Of a DNA stretch of 64,000 bases, positions 1 through 8,244 are shown one piece after another. The stretch is taken from the NCBI GenBank assembly GCA_023410445.1, contig JAEYPT010000006.1, positions 248,001-312,000 of the forward strand. Reading direction: 5' to 3'. The DNA is from Bacillota bacterium. Lineage in GTDB: Bacteria > Bacillota > Clostridia > Oscillospirales > Acutalibacteraceae. The translations under genes and the position numbers were made by a program. The first letter of the stretch is position 1, and every line of letters starts with the position of its first letter. Below the pieces are notes generated by a model. That model did not search any database. It was not told the DNA's origin and saw nothing but the letters and a program-made list of their open reading frames with translations.

Positions 1-392
1 GACTGCAGGCTGATCTTCGCGGCCTCCAGCTTCTGCCGGGTTTCGGAGCTGTTGTCGGAAACGCTGGAAAGGTCCAGCTTGATGAGCGCCGCTCCCTTTT
101 TTACCGCTGTCCCGGCTTTGACCAGCACCGTGTCGATCTTGCAGGCAACCGGGAAGGTAACGCTTGTGCTGTCCAGCGAAACCGTGCCGGATTCGGTCGT
201 CCCCACCGTCACGTTGCCTTTGGAGACGGTATACTCCCGGTAACTCGTCGTCTTATTCGACGCTTTGCTCTTCTGGACGATGAAGATAACGACGACAGCG
301 CCTACGATGAGGACGACCGTCGCTGTGACAAGAATCGTGATTTTTTTGTGCAGCTTCGCAAAATCATGGACTCCATCCAATTTCCCGCTCAT
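1..392 (-). CDS. Membrane-fusion (HlyD/RND adaptor) protein, N-terminal part
   Basis: This is the first 130 residues of a periplasmic/extracytoplasmic adaptor subunit; the rest lies beyond the window start. A short cytoplasmic start is followed by one membrane helix (about residues 17-40), then a beta-rich segment with the lipoyl-like hairpin signature (GTVSLDSTSVTFPV, DTVLVKAGTAVKKGAAL) and the beginning of a coiled-coil (SSETRQKLEAAKISLQ). In this family the adaptor links an ABC or RND pump to the outside. ATG at 392 was chosen because GGGGG stands about 6 nt upstream and the reading frame is clean. It lies just downstream of a two-component system on the same strand and shares its upstream repeats, so control by that system is inferred. 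The transported substrate cannot be told. Confidence 0.85.
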   Translation of the reverse strand, partial: MSGKLDGVHDFAKLHKKITILVTATVVLIVGAVVVIFIVQKSKASNKTTSYREYTVSKGNVTVGTTESGTVSLDSTSVTFPVACKIDTVLVKAGTAVKKGAALIKLDLSSVSDNSSETRQKLEAAKISLQ

Positions 393-485
393 GCGCCAAC
401 CCCCGATTGATTGATTTTAAAAATGGAACCGGTAATTAATTTTCCATTTTGTAGATAGCTCTGATGGTAACGATACTGGAAGAAT

Positions 486-527
486 ATGAGGAAAAATTGA
501 CAAGCGCATGAGAAACACATGAAAAAA
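486..527. promoter_or_regulatory. Tandem direct repeats, candidate response-regulator operator A
   Basis: Four repeat units start at 486 (ATGAGGAAA), 497 (TTGACAAGC, degenerate), 508 (ATGAGAAAC) and 519 (ATGAAAAAA), exactly 11 bp apart. They lie upstream of the adaptor gene that starts at 392 on the minus strand. The same arrangement, including a degenerate second slot, occurs at 2695-2736 upstream of the response regulator. OmpR-family regulators usually bind direct repeats spaced about one helical turn, so this is inferred to be the operator of the adjacent regulator. Confidence 0.55.
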
Positions 528-566
528 GGGCCAATCCCGAAGGATCGGCCCAAAGGAGGCAGAAAT

Positions 567-1958
567 TTATTGCTTTTTCGGAAGGTGCACCGTAAAAACC
601 GCGCCGCGGTTCGGTTCGCTCTCTACCTGGATCTGGCCGCCATGGCGGTCGATTATCCATTTGACAATGGAAAGCCCCAGCCCCGAAGAGCCCTTGGCGC
701 GTGTTCGAGCGGCGTCCGCCTTGTAGAACCGGTCAAAAATATGCGGCAGGTCCTTTTCGGAGATTCCGACTCCGGTGTCCCGCACGCCAAACTCCGCCGA
801 GGCCCCAGCGTCCCGGCAGAACAGGACAATCTCGCCGCCCTCCGGGGTATATTTCATGCTGTTTTCCACAATTGCCCGAACCGCCTGTTTGATGAGCGCC
901 TCGTCCGCCGTCACAAAGACCCCCGACTCGATTTCGCCGGAAACGGAATGGCCCGAATCGATCATCTGTGTTTCCTCGGTCACTTCCTGAATCAAAGCCG
1001 AGAGGTCGAAGGTTTCCAGCCGAACGTGCTGTGTCTTCTGGTCCGCGCGCGCCAGAAAAAGGAGCCGGTCGACCAGCTGCTGCATGTTGTCCGTTTCCTC
1101 GATGATTTTCTGCACGGACTCCTCCAGCACTTCGCGGTCTTCGGTACCCCAGCGGCGAAGCAGATTGGCATAGCCGGAAATCACGGAAAGCGGCGTGCGC
1201 AGCTCGTGGGAAGCATCCGAGACAAACCGGTTCTGCTTTTCGTAGGACTCCTGAATTCGATCCAGCATCTCATTGAAGGTATCGGCCAGTTCGCGCAGCT
1301 CGTCGTGCGAGTTGACCGCCTCAATGCGGGTCGATAGGTCGCTTGCGGAAATGGACCGCGCGGTCTGGGTCATCAGGGCAACCGGGGTCAGCATCTGACG
1401 CGTTCTGCGCGCGCCCAGAAAAACGGTGGCAATCGTCAGAAGAATCAGCACGCCCGCGTACAACCCGATCATCAGTGGACTGACTTCAAAGCCGTCCGAC
1501 TCTGTCACCCTCACCATCAGGCGGCGCATGGGAATATTCAGTCTGCGGACGGTCTGCATTGCATGGCTCCCGGCGGCAGGCTTCTGGCCGTACGAAATGA
1601 CCGACCGAGCCGTATCTTCCGGGCTTATTTCCGGCGGTGAGCTGCTGCTTCCGCCCGGCGGAAATCGGCCGGTGTCCTCGCGAATTTCGATATAGACGTG
1701 ATTGGCAAGCGCAAAGCTATCCAGATCAAAGCTTGCCGCATCCGGGCGCTGCAGGCGCTCGGTAACAAAGCCCGCAACCCGTTCCAGATTCTGGCTGCGG
1801 ACTTCGTGCATGGTGAAAAAATAGGTGATACCCGCCGCGAAAAGGACCAAAATCAGGCCGAACAGGAGCGTGTAGGTGGCGGTCATCTTAAAGGCAATGG
1901 AGTATTTGATTTTCCCGGGCTCACGGGCCCGGAAACGCCTGAACAATTTACGCATCAT
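567..1958 (-). CDS. Sensor histidine kinase with HAMP domain
   Basis: A 463-residue membrane sensor kinase. Membrane helices lie at about residues 24-48 and 163-183 and enclose an extracytoplasmic sensor of about 115 residues with a Ser/Pro-rich stretch. A HAMP linker (about 184-237) leads to the HisKA domain with phospho-acceptor His251 in ASHELRTPL. The HATPase domain shows the N box (ENSMKYTPEGG), G1 (RDTGVGI), F box (FDRFYKADAAR) and G2 (GSSGLGLSIVKW). Its start overlaps the end of the response regulator by 11 nt, so the two are translationally coupled. The architecture resembles ArlS/CssS-type kinases that sense envelope state; the signal is unknown. The adaptor gene downstream suggests control of an efflux or export system. 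Confidence 0.93.
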   Translation of the reverse strand: MMRKLFRRFRAREPGKIKYSIAFKMTATYTLLFGLILVLFAAGITYFFTMHEVRSQNLERVAGFVTERLQRPDAASFDLDSFALANHVYIEIREDTGRFPPGGSSSSPPEISPEDTARSVISYGQKPAAGSHAMQTVRRLNIPMRRLMVRVTESDGFEVSPLMIGLYAGVLILLTIATVFLGARRTRQMLTPVALMTQTARSISASDLSTRIEAVNSHDELRELADTFNEMLDRIQESYEKQNRFVSDASHELRTPLSVISGYANLLRRWGTEDREVLEESVQKIIEETDNMQQLVDRLLFLARADQKTQHVRLETFDLSALIQEVTEETQMIDSGHSVSGEIESGVFVTADEALIKQAVRAIVENSMKYTPEGGEIVLFCRDAGASAEFGVRDTGVGISEKDLPHIFDRFYKADAARTRAKGSSGLGLSIVKWIIDRHGGQIQVESEPNRGAVFTVHLPKKQ

Positions 1959-2634
1959 GTGTTTTAATGATATAGCCCACGCCGCGGATCGTACGGATCA
2001 ATCCGATGTGATACGGGTAGTCGATCTTGTTCCGCAGATAGCGCACGTAAACGTCCACCAGATTGGTTTCCCCGCTGAAGTCGTAGCCCCATACCTTCTC
2101 CATCAGCTTGTCCCGCGAGCAGACAATGTCGTGATTTTCCATTAAGAAGCACAGCAGGTCGAATTCCCGCTTCGTGAGCTGAATCGGCTTGCCGCCGTAG
2201 GAGACCTCCCGCTTGGACCGGTCCAGGCTCAGCTCCCCGATTTCCAGCATCTTCGTTGCGTTCTCGCCCGGTCTCCGCTTGAGCGCCGCGCGCATACGGG
2301 CCAGCAGCTCCTCAATGGCAAACGGCTTGGTCAGGTAATCATCCGCCCCTCCGTCGAGGCCCTGCACCTTCTCGCTGACTGCGTCCTTTGCCGTCAGCAT
2401 AATGATCGGTGTGTCAGTCTCCCGGCGGAGCTTTTGAAGAATCTCCATTCCGTCCAGAGAGGGCAGCATCACGTCCAGCAGAATCAGGTCGAATTTTTCC
2501 TTGAGGGCACGGCGGTAACCCTGCAGGCCGTCGTATTCCATCGCCACCGAATACCCTTCGTGCCGCAGCTCCAATTCCAGGAAACGAACGCTGTTGCGGT
2601 CGTCGTCAATAATGAGTACCTTGTTCCCAATCAT
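1948..2634 (-). CDS. OmpR/PhoB-family response regulator
   Basis: A 228-residue regulator with a receiver domain (acidic pocket IIDDD near residues 8-12, phospho-acceptor Asp54 in LLDVMLP, conserved Thr/Lys in MLTAKDAV) and a C-terminal winged-helix DNA-binding domain (LTKREFDLLCFL, VWGYDFSGE, TIRGVGYII). ATG at 2634 was chosen over a TTG seven codons upstream because GGGGAAG lies 5 nt before it. It forms an operon with the downstream kinase. Direct repeats at 2695-2736 sit just upstream of a weak -10 (GATAAT on the minus strand, 2668-2673), where an activator of this family would bind, so autoregulation is inferred. Confidence 0.93.
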   Translation of the reverse strand: MIGNKVLIIDDDRNSVRFLELELRHEGYSVAMEYDGLQGYRRALKEKFDLILLDVMLPSLDGMEILQKLRRETDTPIIMLTAKDAVSEKVQGLDGGADDYLTKPFAIEELLARMRAALKRRPGENATKMLEIGELSLDRSKREVSYGGKPIQLTKREFDLLCFLMENHDIVCSRDKLMEKVWGYDFSGETNLVDVYVRYLRNKIDYPYHIGLIRTIRGVGYIIKTHDA

Positions 2635-2694
2635 CTTTTCTTCCCCGCTTTCCAAGAGCTCCCCAAAATTATCTTAACAGTATAAGAACCAAAT

Positions 2695-2736
2695 ATGAGA
2701 AAGAAATAAAGCGAAAATGAAAATTGCATGAGAAAA
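2695..2736. promoter_or_regulatory. Tandem direct repeats, candidate response-regulator operator B
   Basis: Units start at 2695 (ATGAGAAAG), 2706 (degenerate), 2717 (ATGAAAATT) and 2728 (ATGAGAAAA): an 11-bp period matching the set at 486-527. The proximal unit overlaps the place of the -35 box for a GATAAT -10 at 2668-2673 on the minus strand. There is no recognisable -35, as expected for a promoter that needs an OmpR-family activator. Confidence 0.55.
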
Positions 2737-2790
2737 GCGGAAGTTTCCCTCCGCCTTTGTCGAACGATTCAGACCGCTGTTCGCGGCCAA

Positions 2791-3501
2791 TTAGCGGACG
2801 GAGGAAATGGAAGTGTCCTGCCCGCCCGAGCGGTCGGCAATATAAGCCGCCGCATTCTTTTCTATGGAATCCAGAAAGATCTGCAAAAACGCCTGATAAT
2901 CGTCGAAGGTAAACGAACCGCCTGCTGCCGTACTTTCGGCTGATTCCCCCGCGCTCCCGGAATCGCCGGAGGAAAGAACCGGTCCTTCGGGCAGAGTGGT
3001 ATTCTCCCCCTCGTACCCCAGCACCTTCTGCACGTAATTGCGCGTTTCGGCGAACGGCGGAATCCCACCGTACTTTGCCACGTTTCCGCTCCCCGCGTTG
3101 TAAGCGGCAAGTGCAAGTTTTTCATCGCCGTATTTGTTCAGCAGCCCACTCAGGTACTGAGCGCCGCCCTTGATGTTCTGCTCCGCATCAAACGGGTCCG
3201 TAACGCCGAGTGCCGACGCTGTCGATGGCATCAGCTGCATGACTCCCTGCGCTCCACAGCTGGAAACGGCGTCTGCCTGAAACCCGGATTCCGCTTTGGC
3301 CACCGCTTTGAGCAGCTTTTCCGGAACATGGTAGGTTTCGGAGGCTTCCTTGAAAATATCGCTCAGGCTCTTTTTTGAGCCGGAGCTCACAGCACGCTGA
3401 AGCATGCCGGCAAAAGCGGTTCCTCCCGCGGATTTCGCAGCAGATTGTTTCGCCGTGCTCCCGTCCGCCGCAGGGCGGGTAACAGAAATCTGACCGACCA
3501 T
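2791..3501 (-). CDS. Lytic transglycosylase (SLT domain)
   Basis: A 236-residue protein with a low-complexity N-terminal half and a C-terminal SLT/goose-lysozyme-like domain at about residues 50-165. Glu71 in VAKAESGF is the catalytic acid of the family; the further motifs GVMQLMPSTA, NIKGGAQYL and AYNAGSGNV are all present. Such enzymes cleave the glycan strands of peptidoglycan to 1,6-anhydro-muropeptides. No signal peptide is visible, so export may be by a flagellar or other route, or be absent. The start has AGGGGTGA about 6 nt upstream. The Thr/Ser/Gly-rich tail (from about residue 175) has no known function. Confidence 0.9.
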   Translation of the reverse strand: MVGQISVTRPAADGSTAKQSAAKSAGGTAFAGMLQRAVSSGSKKSLSDIFKEASETYHVPEKLLKAVAKAESGFQADAVSSCGAQGVMQLMPSTASALGVTDPFDAEQNIKGGAQYLSGLLNKYGDEKLALAAYNAGSGNVAKYGGIPPFAETRNYVQKVLGYEGENTTLPEGPVLSSGDSGSAGESAESTAAGGSFTFDDYQAFLQIFLDSIEKNAAAYIADRSGGQDTSISSVR

Positions 3502-3677
3502 CCTCGCTCACCCCTGGAAATTTATTTCTATCTGTTATCATACCGTATCCGAGCCGCAAAATCAATGCGTTTCTGACAGGAATTCCCTCAAAAAAATCGG
3601 AACAGGCACTCTGCACGTGAAATCTTTCTCACCCCAAACCTCTTTTTTCATATTCTGTAAAAAAGGAGGCGGGCAAA

Positions 3678-4541
3678 ATGGCATTCGGATTGGCCCTCGC
3701 GGGCGGCGGCATCCGCGGAGCGGCACACATCGGTGTGCTTCTCGCTTTAGAGGAAGCCGGCATGAAGCCGGAAGCCATCGCGGGAACCAGCGCGGGCGGC
3801 ATCGTCGCGGGGCTTTACGCGGCGGGGCTCACCCCGAAGCGACTCAGCGAAATCGTTCTGGAGCTGGTGCACACCGGCGCTGCCCTCGCGGACCCTGACC
3901 TCACCGGGATGCTGACACTGGTGCCGGAGCTTCTCGCCCGTCAGCGCGGAGCCTGCTCCGGCCTGCTCAAGGGAAACAAGATGGAAAATTACCTGAGCGG
4001 CCTGACGGAAAATATCACCGTGCGTGAGGCATCCATGCGCCTCTTTATTCCCGCTGTGGACCTCTTCACCGGCCGCACGGTGGTGTTTACAAACTCTCTG
4101 GCCGGCGTGAGACCGATCGGCGGGGTTAAGTGGAACGCCGGGGTAAAGCTCTGTGAAGCGATGCGCGCGACCTCGGCGATTCCCGGCGTGTTCCAGCCCA
4201 AAATGCTGGAGAACATGTGCCTTGTGGACGGCGGAGTGACGGACATTCTCCCGGTCGATCTGCTGCTTGCGGCGGGCTCTCCCCCCGTGCTTGCCGTAGA
4301 TGTCGCAGAAAGCTACAAAATGCCGGACCGGATCACCCTGCCGGAGGTCGTGTCGCATTCGTTTTCCATCATGGAAACCCGGCTGCGGCAGTGCGTCACG
4401 CGCGGGGAAAAGCTGCTGCTCAAGCCGGATCTTCCCGAAACCTCCGGCGTGCTGAACCTAAAGCAGATGCCCGCCTGCATGGAGGCGGGCTACCGCTCCG
4501 CGAAAGCCGCTTTACCGCAAATTCAAAGAATTTTCTCCTGA
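3678..4541 (+). CDS. Patatin-like phospholipase family protein
   Basis: A 287-residue patatin-fold serine hydrolase of the RssA/YlbK type. The N-terminal oxyanion motif is ALAGGGIRGAA, the nucleophile Ser38 lies in the elbow GTSAGG, and the dyad Asp184 lies in DGG (CLVDGGVTDI). Family members hydrolyse acyl esters of lipids; the substrate here is unknown. A strong AAAGGAGG site precedes ATG 3678. The gene stands alone and is convergent with the thioredoxin reductase gene downstream. Confidence 0.9.
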   Translation: MAFGLALAGGGIRGAAHIGVLLALEEAGMKPEAIAGTSAGGIVAGLYAAGLTPKRLSEIVLELVHTGAALADPDLTGMLTLVPELLARQRGACSGLLKGNKMENYLSGLTENITVREASMRLFIPAVDLFTGRTVVFTNSLAGVRPIGGVKWNAGVKLCEAMRATSAIPGVFQPKMLENMCLVDGGVTDILPVDLLLAAGSPPVLAVDVAESYKMPDRITLPEVVSHSFSIMETRLRQCVTRGEKLLLKPDLPETSGVLNLKQMPACMEAGYRSAKAALPQIQRIFS

Positions 4542-4560
4542 CATCATTCCGATACACGGC

Positions 4561-4599
4561 AAAACGGCGCCCGGCCTTCCAAATCGAAGACCGGGCACC
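4561..4599 (-). terminator. Intrinsic terminator after the thioredoxin reductase gene
   Basis: On the minus strand a 9-bp GC-rich stem (GGTGCCCGG with CCGGGCGCC), extended inward by five more pairs, is followed by TTTT. It lies 18 nt after the stop codon of the minus-strand reductase gene. Confidence 0.75.
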
Positions 4600-4616
4600 G
4601 CTTAATAAGGAGGACA

Positions 4617-5513
4617 TCAGGTTCTTTGCAGATAGCGCTGTGCGGAATAGGAGGCGTTTGCCCCGTCGGAGACCGCTGTTACGATCTGGTACAGTTCTTT
4701 TTTGCGTAGGTCCCCCGCGACAAAGACGCCGGGGATCGGGGTCGTGCCGCTCTCCGGGGCCTCCACATACCCTTCCGTGAGTGGCAGGGATGTCGGCAGG
4801 AATTCGGAATTCGGTTCCACGCCGACGGCAATGAACACACCGTCCACCGGCAAAACCGTTTCACTGTCGGAACCGTCGTCCAGCACGATACGTTCCACCT
4901 TTTGGGTTCCTTCAATCCGCAGAGGGGAAACTCCTTTTCGGATTTCCACGTTCGGCAGGGATTTCAGTTTCTGAATCAGCGTGTATTCCGCTTTCGGTGT
5001 GTGCCGAACCAACAAAAACACCTTTTTGCAGAGTGCGGCAAGCTCAATCGCGTCAACCGCCGCGGTGTTTCCTCCGCCAACGACCGCTACCGTCCGATTC
5101 CGGAAGAAATTCCCGTCGCATGAGGCACACCACGACACCCCGCGGCCCGTAAATTCCTCTTCCCCCGGAATATTCAGCTTCCTGCGGTGGGAACCCTTTG
5201 CAAGGATCACGGCTCGGGCCTGGTATTCTTCCGCTTCCGTGATCACGGTCTTCACGCTTCCATAAAGCCGGAGTTCCTTTGCGTTTTCCTGCCGGATTTC
5301 CGCGCCCGTGGTCTTCACGTGCTCCCGCAGCCGGTCCGCAAGATCCGGGCCATAGATACTCGAAAAGCCCGGGTAATTTTCCACGACGCCGGTCTCGGCG
5401 ATCTGCCCGCCGGAAGACTCATCCAGAATCAGGGTGGAAAAGCCTGCGCGCGCGGCGTAAATCGCCGCCGTCAAACCCGCCGGCCCTCCGCCGACGATTA
5501 ATACGTCCCACAT
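4617..5513 (-). CDS. trxB: Thioredoxin reductase (FAD/NAD(P)-dependent)
   Basis: A 298-residue flavoprotein of low-molecular-weight TrxR type. The FAD motif GGGPAGLTAA is at the N-terminus, the redox-active pair is Cys129/Cys132 in WCASCDG, the NAD(P)H motif is GGGNTAAVDA, and the C-terminal FAD motif is GVFVAGDLR. It passes electrons from NAD(P)H to thioredoxin or a similar partner. ATG at 5513 is preferred over a TTG two codons upstream, since GGGAGG stands 8 nt before it. A glutathione peroxidase lies 42 nt upstream on the same strand, so the two probably form a thiol/peroxide defence pair. The CASC active site differs from the usual CATC, so a specialised partner is possible. Confidence 0.9.
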   Translation of the reverse strand: MWDVLIVGGGPAGLTAAIYAARAGFSTLILDESSGGQIAETGVVENYPGFSSIYGPDLADRLREHVKTTGAEIRQENAKELRLYGSVKTVITEAEEYQARAVILAKGSHRRKLNIPGEEEFTGRGVSWCASCDGNFFRNRTVAVVGGGNTAAVDAIELAALCKKVFLLVRHTPKAEYTLIQKLKSLPNVEIRKGVSPLRIEGTQKVERIVLDDGSDSETVLPVDGVFIAVGVEPNSEFLPTSLPLTEGYVEAPESGTTPIPGVFVAGDLRKKELYQIVTAVSDGANASYSAQRYLQRT

Positions 5514-5555
5514 ACGCAAATCCTCCCGTTTCTTTCTCTGTAATTGTGTTTTGCT

Positions 5556-6101
5556 TTACAGAGCTTTTTTGATTTCCGGTTCCAGTTCCTCCGGTGTCAC
5601 AGAGGATTCAAATCTCCGGATGCTCGCACCGTCGCGGCTGACGAGGAATTTTGTAAAGTTCCATTTGATGCCGTCACCGGAGAGGTTCTCCGGGTAATGC
5701 TCGGAAACTACCTTGTGGATCACCTGGCCCGCTTCCTTGTCAAGCTCATAGCCTTTAAACGGCGCGTGCTGTTTCAGGTAGGTGTAAAGGGGATCCTCCT
5801 TCGGGCCGTTTACGTCGATTTTTGAGAAAATCGGGAAGCTCACACCGTAGTTCACCTTGCAGAATTCTGCAATTTCAGAATCGCTGCCCGGCTCCTGCGC
5901 GAGGAACTGATTGCAAGGGAAGCCCAGAATGACCAATCCCTGATCCGCATATTTTTTATAGAGGTTTTCCAGCCCCTCATATTGCGGGGTAAAACCGCAC
6001 TTGCTGGCGGTGTTGACAATCAACAGAAGTTTGCCCTCATAATCGGAAAGCGATACCTCGCTGCCCTTACGGTCTTTTACTTTATAATCATAGATGCTCA
6101 T
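5556..6101 (-). CDS. Glutathione peroxidase family protein (Cys form)
   Basis: A 181-residue peroxidase of the GPx/BsaA family. The peroxidatic Cys35 (NTASKCGFTPQ) replaces the selenocysteine of animal enzymes; Gln65 in FPCNQF and the WNFTKF motif complete the catalytic site. Bacterial Cys-GPx enzymes generally use thioredoxin as reductant, which fits the thioredoxin reductase gene immediately downstream. RBS AAGGA is 8-9 nt before ATG 6101. It has its own promoter (6174-6202) below an AT-rich tract. Confidence 0.9.
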   Translation of the reverse strand: MSIYDYKVKDRKGSEVSLSDYEGKLLLIVNTASKCGFTPQYEGLENLYKKYADQGLVILGFPCNQFLAQEPGSDSEIAEFCKVNYGVSFPIFSKIDVNGPKEDPLYTYLKQHAPFKGYELDKEAGQVIHKVVSEHYPENLSGDGIKWNFTKFLVSRDGASIRRFESSVTPEELEPEIKKAL

Positions 6102-6173
6102 AATAAATGCTTCCTTTTCATTTTTTTATTCGGCGTTTCGCCTTTGTATTGTGCCCTTGTTTATCTTGGTTTT

Positions 6174-6202
6174 ACTATAGCACAGATTTCACGCGTTGTA
6201 AA
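6174..6202 (-). promoter_or_regulatory. Sigma-A promoter of the peroxidase-thioredoxin reductase pair
   Basis: Minus strand: -35 TTTACA (6202-6197), 17-bp spacer, -10 TATAGT (6179-6174). An A/T-only tract of about 30 bp directly upstream could act as an UP element. Confidence 0.7.
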
Positions 6203-6217
6203 TAGTAATAATTATTA
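6203..6217. promoter_or_regulatory. Possible PerR-like box
   Basis: TAGTAATAATTATTA matches 11 of 14 defined positions of the 15-bp PerR consensus (TTATAATnATTATAA) and abuts the -35 of the peroxidase promoter. The tract is almost pure A/T, so chance resemblance is quite possible. Confidence 0.3.
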
Positions 6218-6236
6218 TTTTTATTATTATTTTTCG

Positions 6237-6458
6237 AACCTCTTCTTTTAGGCAAAAAACAAGCACGCTTTTTCTTACGAGTCAGGGGGGAGCCTTCGCT
6301 CTATCTTTATAAGCCCACGGGTTTATAAAAACAGAATGTAGTTCCACTCTATAAAGGGCATAAAATATCGGCGGGAGGTTCTCAAAACCGTCCCGCCAAA
6401 TTAATCTTACCTTTTCCGCCATTCTGAATGGCGGGCCATTGGATGCAGCGTCACGCTG
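6237..6458. other. Gene-free stretch with several hairpins after prfC
   Basis: No coding sequence is supported here. Read on the minus strand after the prfC stop, it holds a hairpin AGCAGCG/CGCTGC at the stop, a second CCGCCATT/AATGGCGG (6419-6438), a third GGCGGGA/TCCCGCC (6370-6397) and an AT-rich inverted repeat TATAAGCCC/GGGTTTATA (about 6308-6328). None carries a good U-tract; the first ones may still protect or end the prfC transcript. Confidence 0.5.
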
Positions 6459-8072
6459 CTAATGTTCGAACTCCGTGCCGCCGAACTCGGCAAGCTTGAG
6501 GCCCTTGTTGTGCTGCAGTGCCCAGTTGATGCTCCAGGAATTGCAGAACAGCAACAGGTTGTTCCCGCGCACGTCCTGTACCCTCTTGGTGTCAGAGGTC
6601 AGGTCGAGCTCCTTGAGGTCGAGTCCCGTGTCCTCCACCCAGCGCAGCTCCTCATACGGAAGAGACGACATGCGGATATCCACATTGTACTCGTTCTTCA
6701 GGCGGTATTGGAGCACGTCGAACTGCAGGGTACCCACCACGCCGACAATAACTTCTTCCAGACCGGAATCCGGTTCGTGGAAAATCTGAATGGCGCCTTC
6801 CTGCGCGATCTGCGTCATGCCCTTGACGAACTGCTTACGCTTCATGGTGTCCACCTGCTCCACACGGGAAAAATGCTCCGGCGCAAAGGTCGGGATTCCG
6901 CCGAACTGGAACGGCTTATCCGCCGCGCAGAGCGTATCGCCGATCGAAAAAATGCCGGGGTCAAACAGGCCGATAATGTCGCCCGCGTAGGCTTCCTCGA
7001 TGATTTCGCGGTCCTGCGCCATCAGGTGCTGCGGCTGGGCGAGCTTCACCTTGCGGCCACCCTGCACGTGATAGACCTCCATGCCCTTTTCGAATTTTCC
7101 GGAACAGATGCGGATAAACGCGATGCGGTCACGGTGCGCCTTGTTCATATTCGCCTGAATTTTAAAGACGAACGCGGAAAAATCCGAGGAGAACGGATCG
7201 ACCGTTCCGCAGTCCGCTTCACGGGGCAGCGGCGGGGTCGTCATGTGAAGAAATTCTTTGAGGAACGGCTCCACGCCGAAATTCGTCAGAGCGGAACCGA
7301 AGAATACCGGCGAAAGCTTTCCGTTTCGCACGGCTTCCATGTCGAGGTTGTCGCCCGCGCCATCCAGAAGCTCCACGTCTTCCCGAAGCTTCGCGGCAAA
7401 ATCCGGGCCGATCAGTGCGTCAAGGCCCTCGTCGCCGATTCCAAGCTCCGTCGCACGCACTTCCTTCGACTCAAAGACAGTGTCGCTGTTCGCGTGAAAC
7501 GCAAGAATGTCGCGCGACGCACGGTCGTAAACGCCCTTAAACTCCTTGCCGGAGCCGATGGGCCAGTTGACCGGGCAGGTCTTGATGCCGAGCACGTTCT
7601 CGATCTGTTCCATCAGTTCAAACGGATCGCGCGCATCGCGGTCCATTTTATTAATGAACGTAAAAATCGGGATATGCCGGAGGGTGCAAACCTTAAACAG
7701 CTTGATCGTCTGCCGCTCAACGCCCTTTGATGCGTCCAAGACCATCACGGCGGAATCCGCCGCCATCAGCGTGCGGTAGGTGTCCTCCGAGAAATCCTGA
7801 TGTCCCGGGGTATCCAGAATATTGATGCAGAACCCGTCGTAGCTGAACTGCATCACCGAAGAGGTAACGGAAATTCCCCTCTGCTTCTCGATTTCCATCC
7901 AGTCCGAAACCGCGTGGCGCTGCGCCTTTTTCCCCTTGACGGAACCCGCCATCGCAATTGCCCCGCCGTACAGCAGCAGTTTTTCCGTCAGGGTCGTTTT
8001 GCCCGCGTCCGGGTGTGAGATGATTGCAAAAGTTCGTCTCTGCTCAATCTCTTTTTGAATATCAGAAGCCAT
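6459..8072 (-). CDS. prfC: Peptide chain release factor 3 (RF-3)
   Basis: A 537-residue translational GTPase that recycles RF1/RF2 from the ribosome after termination. The G1 loop is HPDAGKTT (20-27), the switch region shows RGISVTSS, G3 is DTPGHQDF and G4 is NKMD. The length and the C-terminal domain (YRLKNEYNVD, LPYEELRW) match RF-3 rather than EF-G or Tet(M). ATG 8072 has TGGAGGA 5-6 nt upstream. It has its own promoter in the divergent region shared with the DegV gene. Confidence 0.96.
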   Translation of the reverse strand: MASDIQKEIEQRRTFAIISHPDAGKTTLTEKLLLYGGAIAMAGSVKGKKAQRHAVSDWMEIEKQRGISVTSSVMQFSYDGFCINILDTPGHQDFSEDTYRTLMAADSAVMVLDASKGVERQTIKLFKVCTLRHIPIFTFINKMDRDARDPFELMEQIENVLGIKTCPVNWPIGSGKEFKGVYDRASRDILAFHANSDTVFESKEVRATELGIGDEGLDALIGPDFAAKLREDVELLDGAGDNLDMEAVRNGKLSPVFFGSALTNFGVEPFLKEFLHMTTPPLPREADCGTVDPFSSDFSAFVFKIQANMNKAHRDRIAFIRICSGKFEKGMEVYHVQGGRKVKLAQPQHLMAQDREIIEEAYAGDIIGLFDPGIFSIGDTLCAADKPFQFGGIPTFAPEHFSRVEQVDTMKRKQFVKGMTQIAQEGAIQIFHEPDSGLEEVIVGVVGTLQFDVLQYRLKNEYNVDIRMSSLPYEELRWVEDTGLDLKELDLTSDTKRVQDVRGNNLLLFCNSWSINWALQHNKGLKLAEFGGTEFEH

Positions 8073-8100
8073 AGTTCCTCCAGAATCACATAGTATTCTT

Positions 8101-8129
8101 ATTTTAAGACTTTTCGGTCAAATAATCAA
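8101..8129 (-). promoter_or_regulatory. prfC promoter
   Basis: Minus strand: -35 TTGATT (8129-8124), 17-bp spacer, -10 TAAAAT (8106-8101). Confidence 0.6.
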
Positions 8130-8165
8130 ATAAATTTCAATGTTTCTCCCACCCTGCGTTCCCGA

Positions 8166-8194
8166 TTGAAAACCGGCCCCCACCGTGATAAAAT
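8166..8194 (+). promoter_or_regulatory. Promoter of the first DegV gene
   Basis: -35 TTGAAA (8166-8171), 17-bp spacer, -10 TAAAAT (8189-8194), about 50 nt upstream of the start codon and back to back with the prfC promoter. Confidence 0.65.
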
Positions 8195-8244
8195 AAAGAC
8201 AAGAACCTCGCCCGTTTGCCGGGCGGGAACCGGAGGAAACGAAT

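Noticed and set aside
3678..4541. Patatin gene as a cyclic-nucleotide-activated phage-defence effector
   Set aside because: No CD-NTase or other defence gene is next to it; the length and motifs are those of housekeeping RssA/YlbK proteins.
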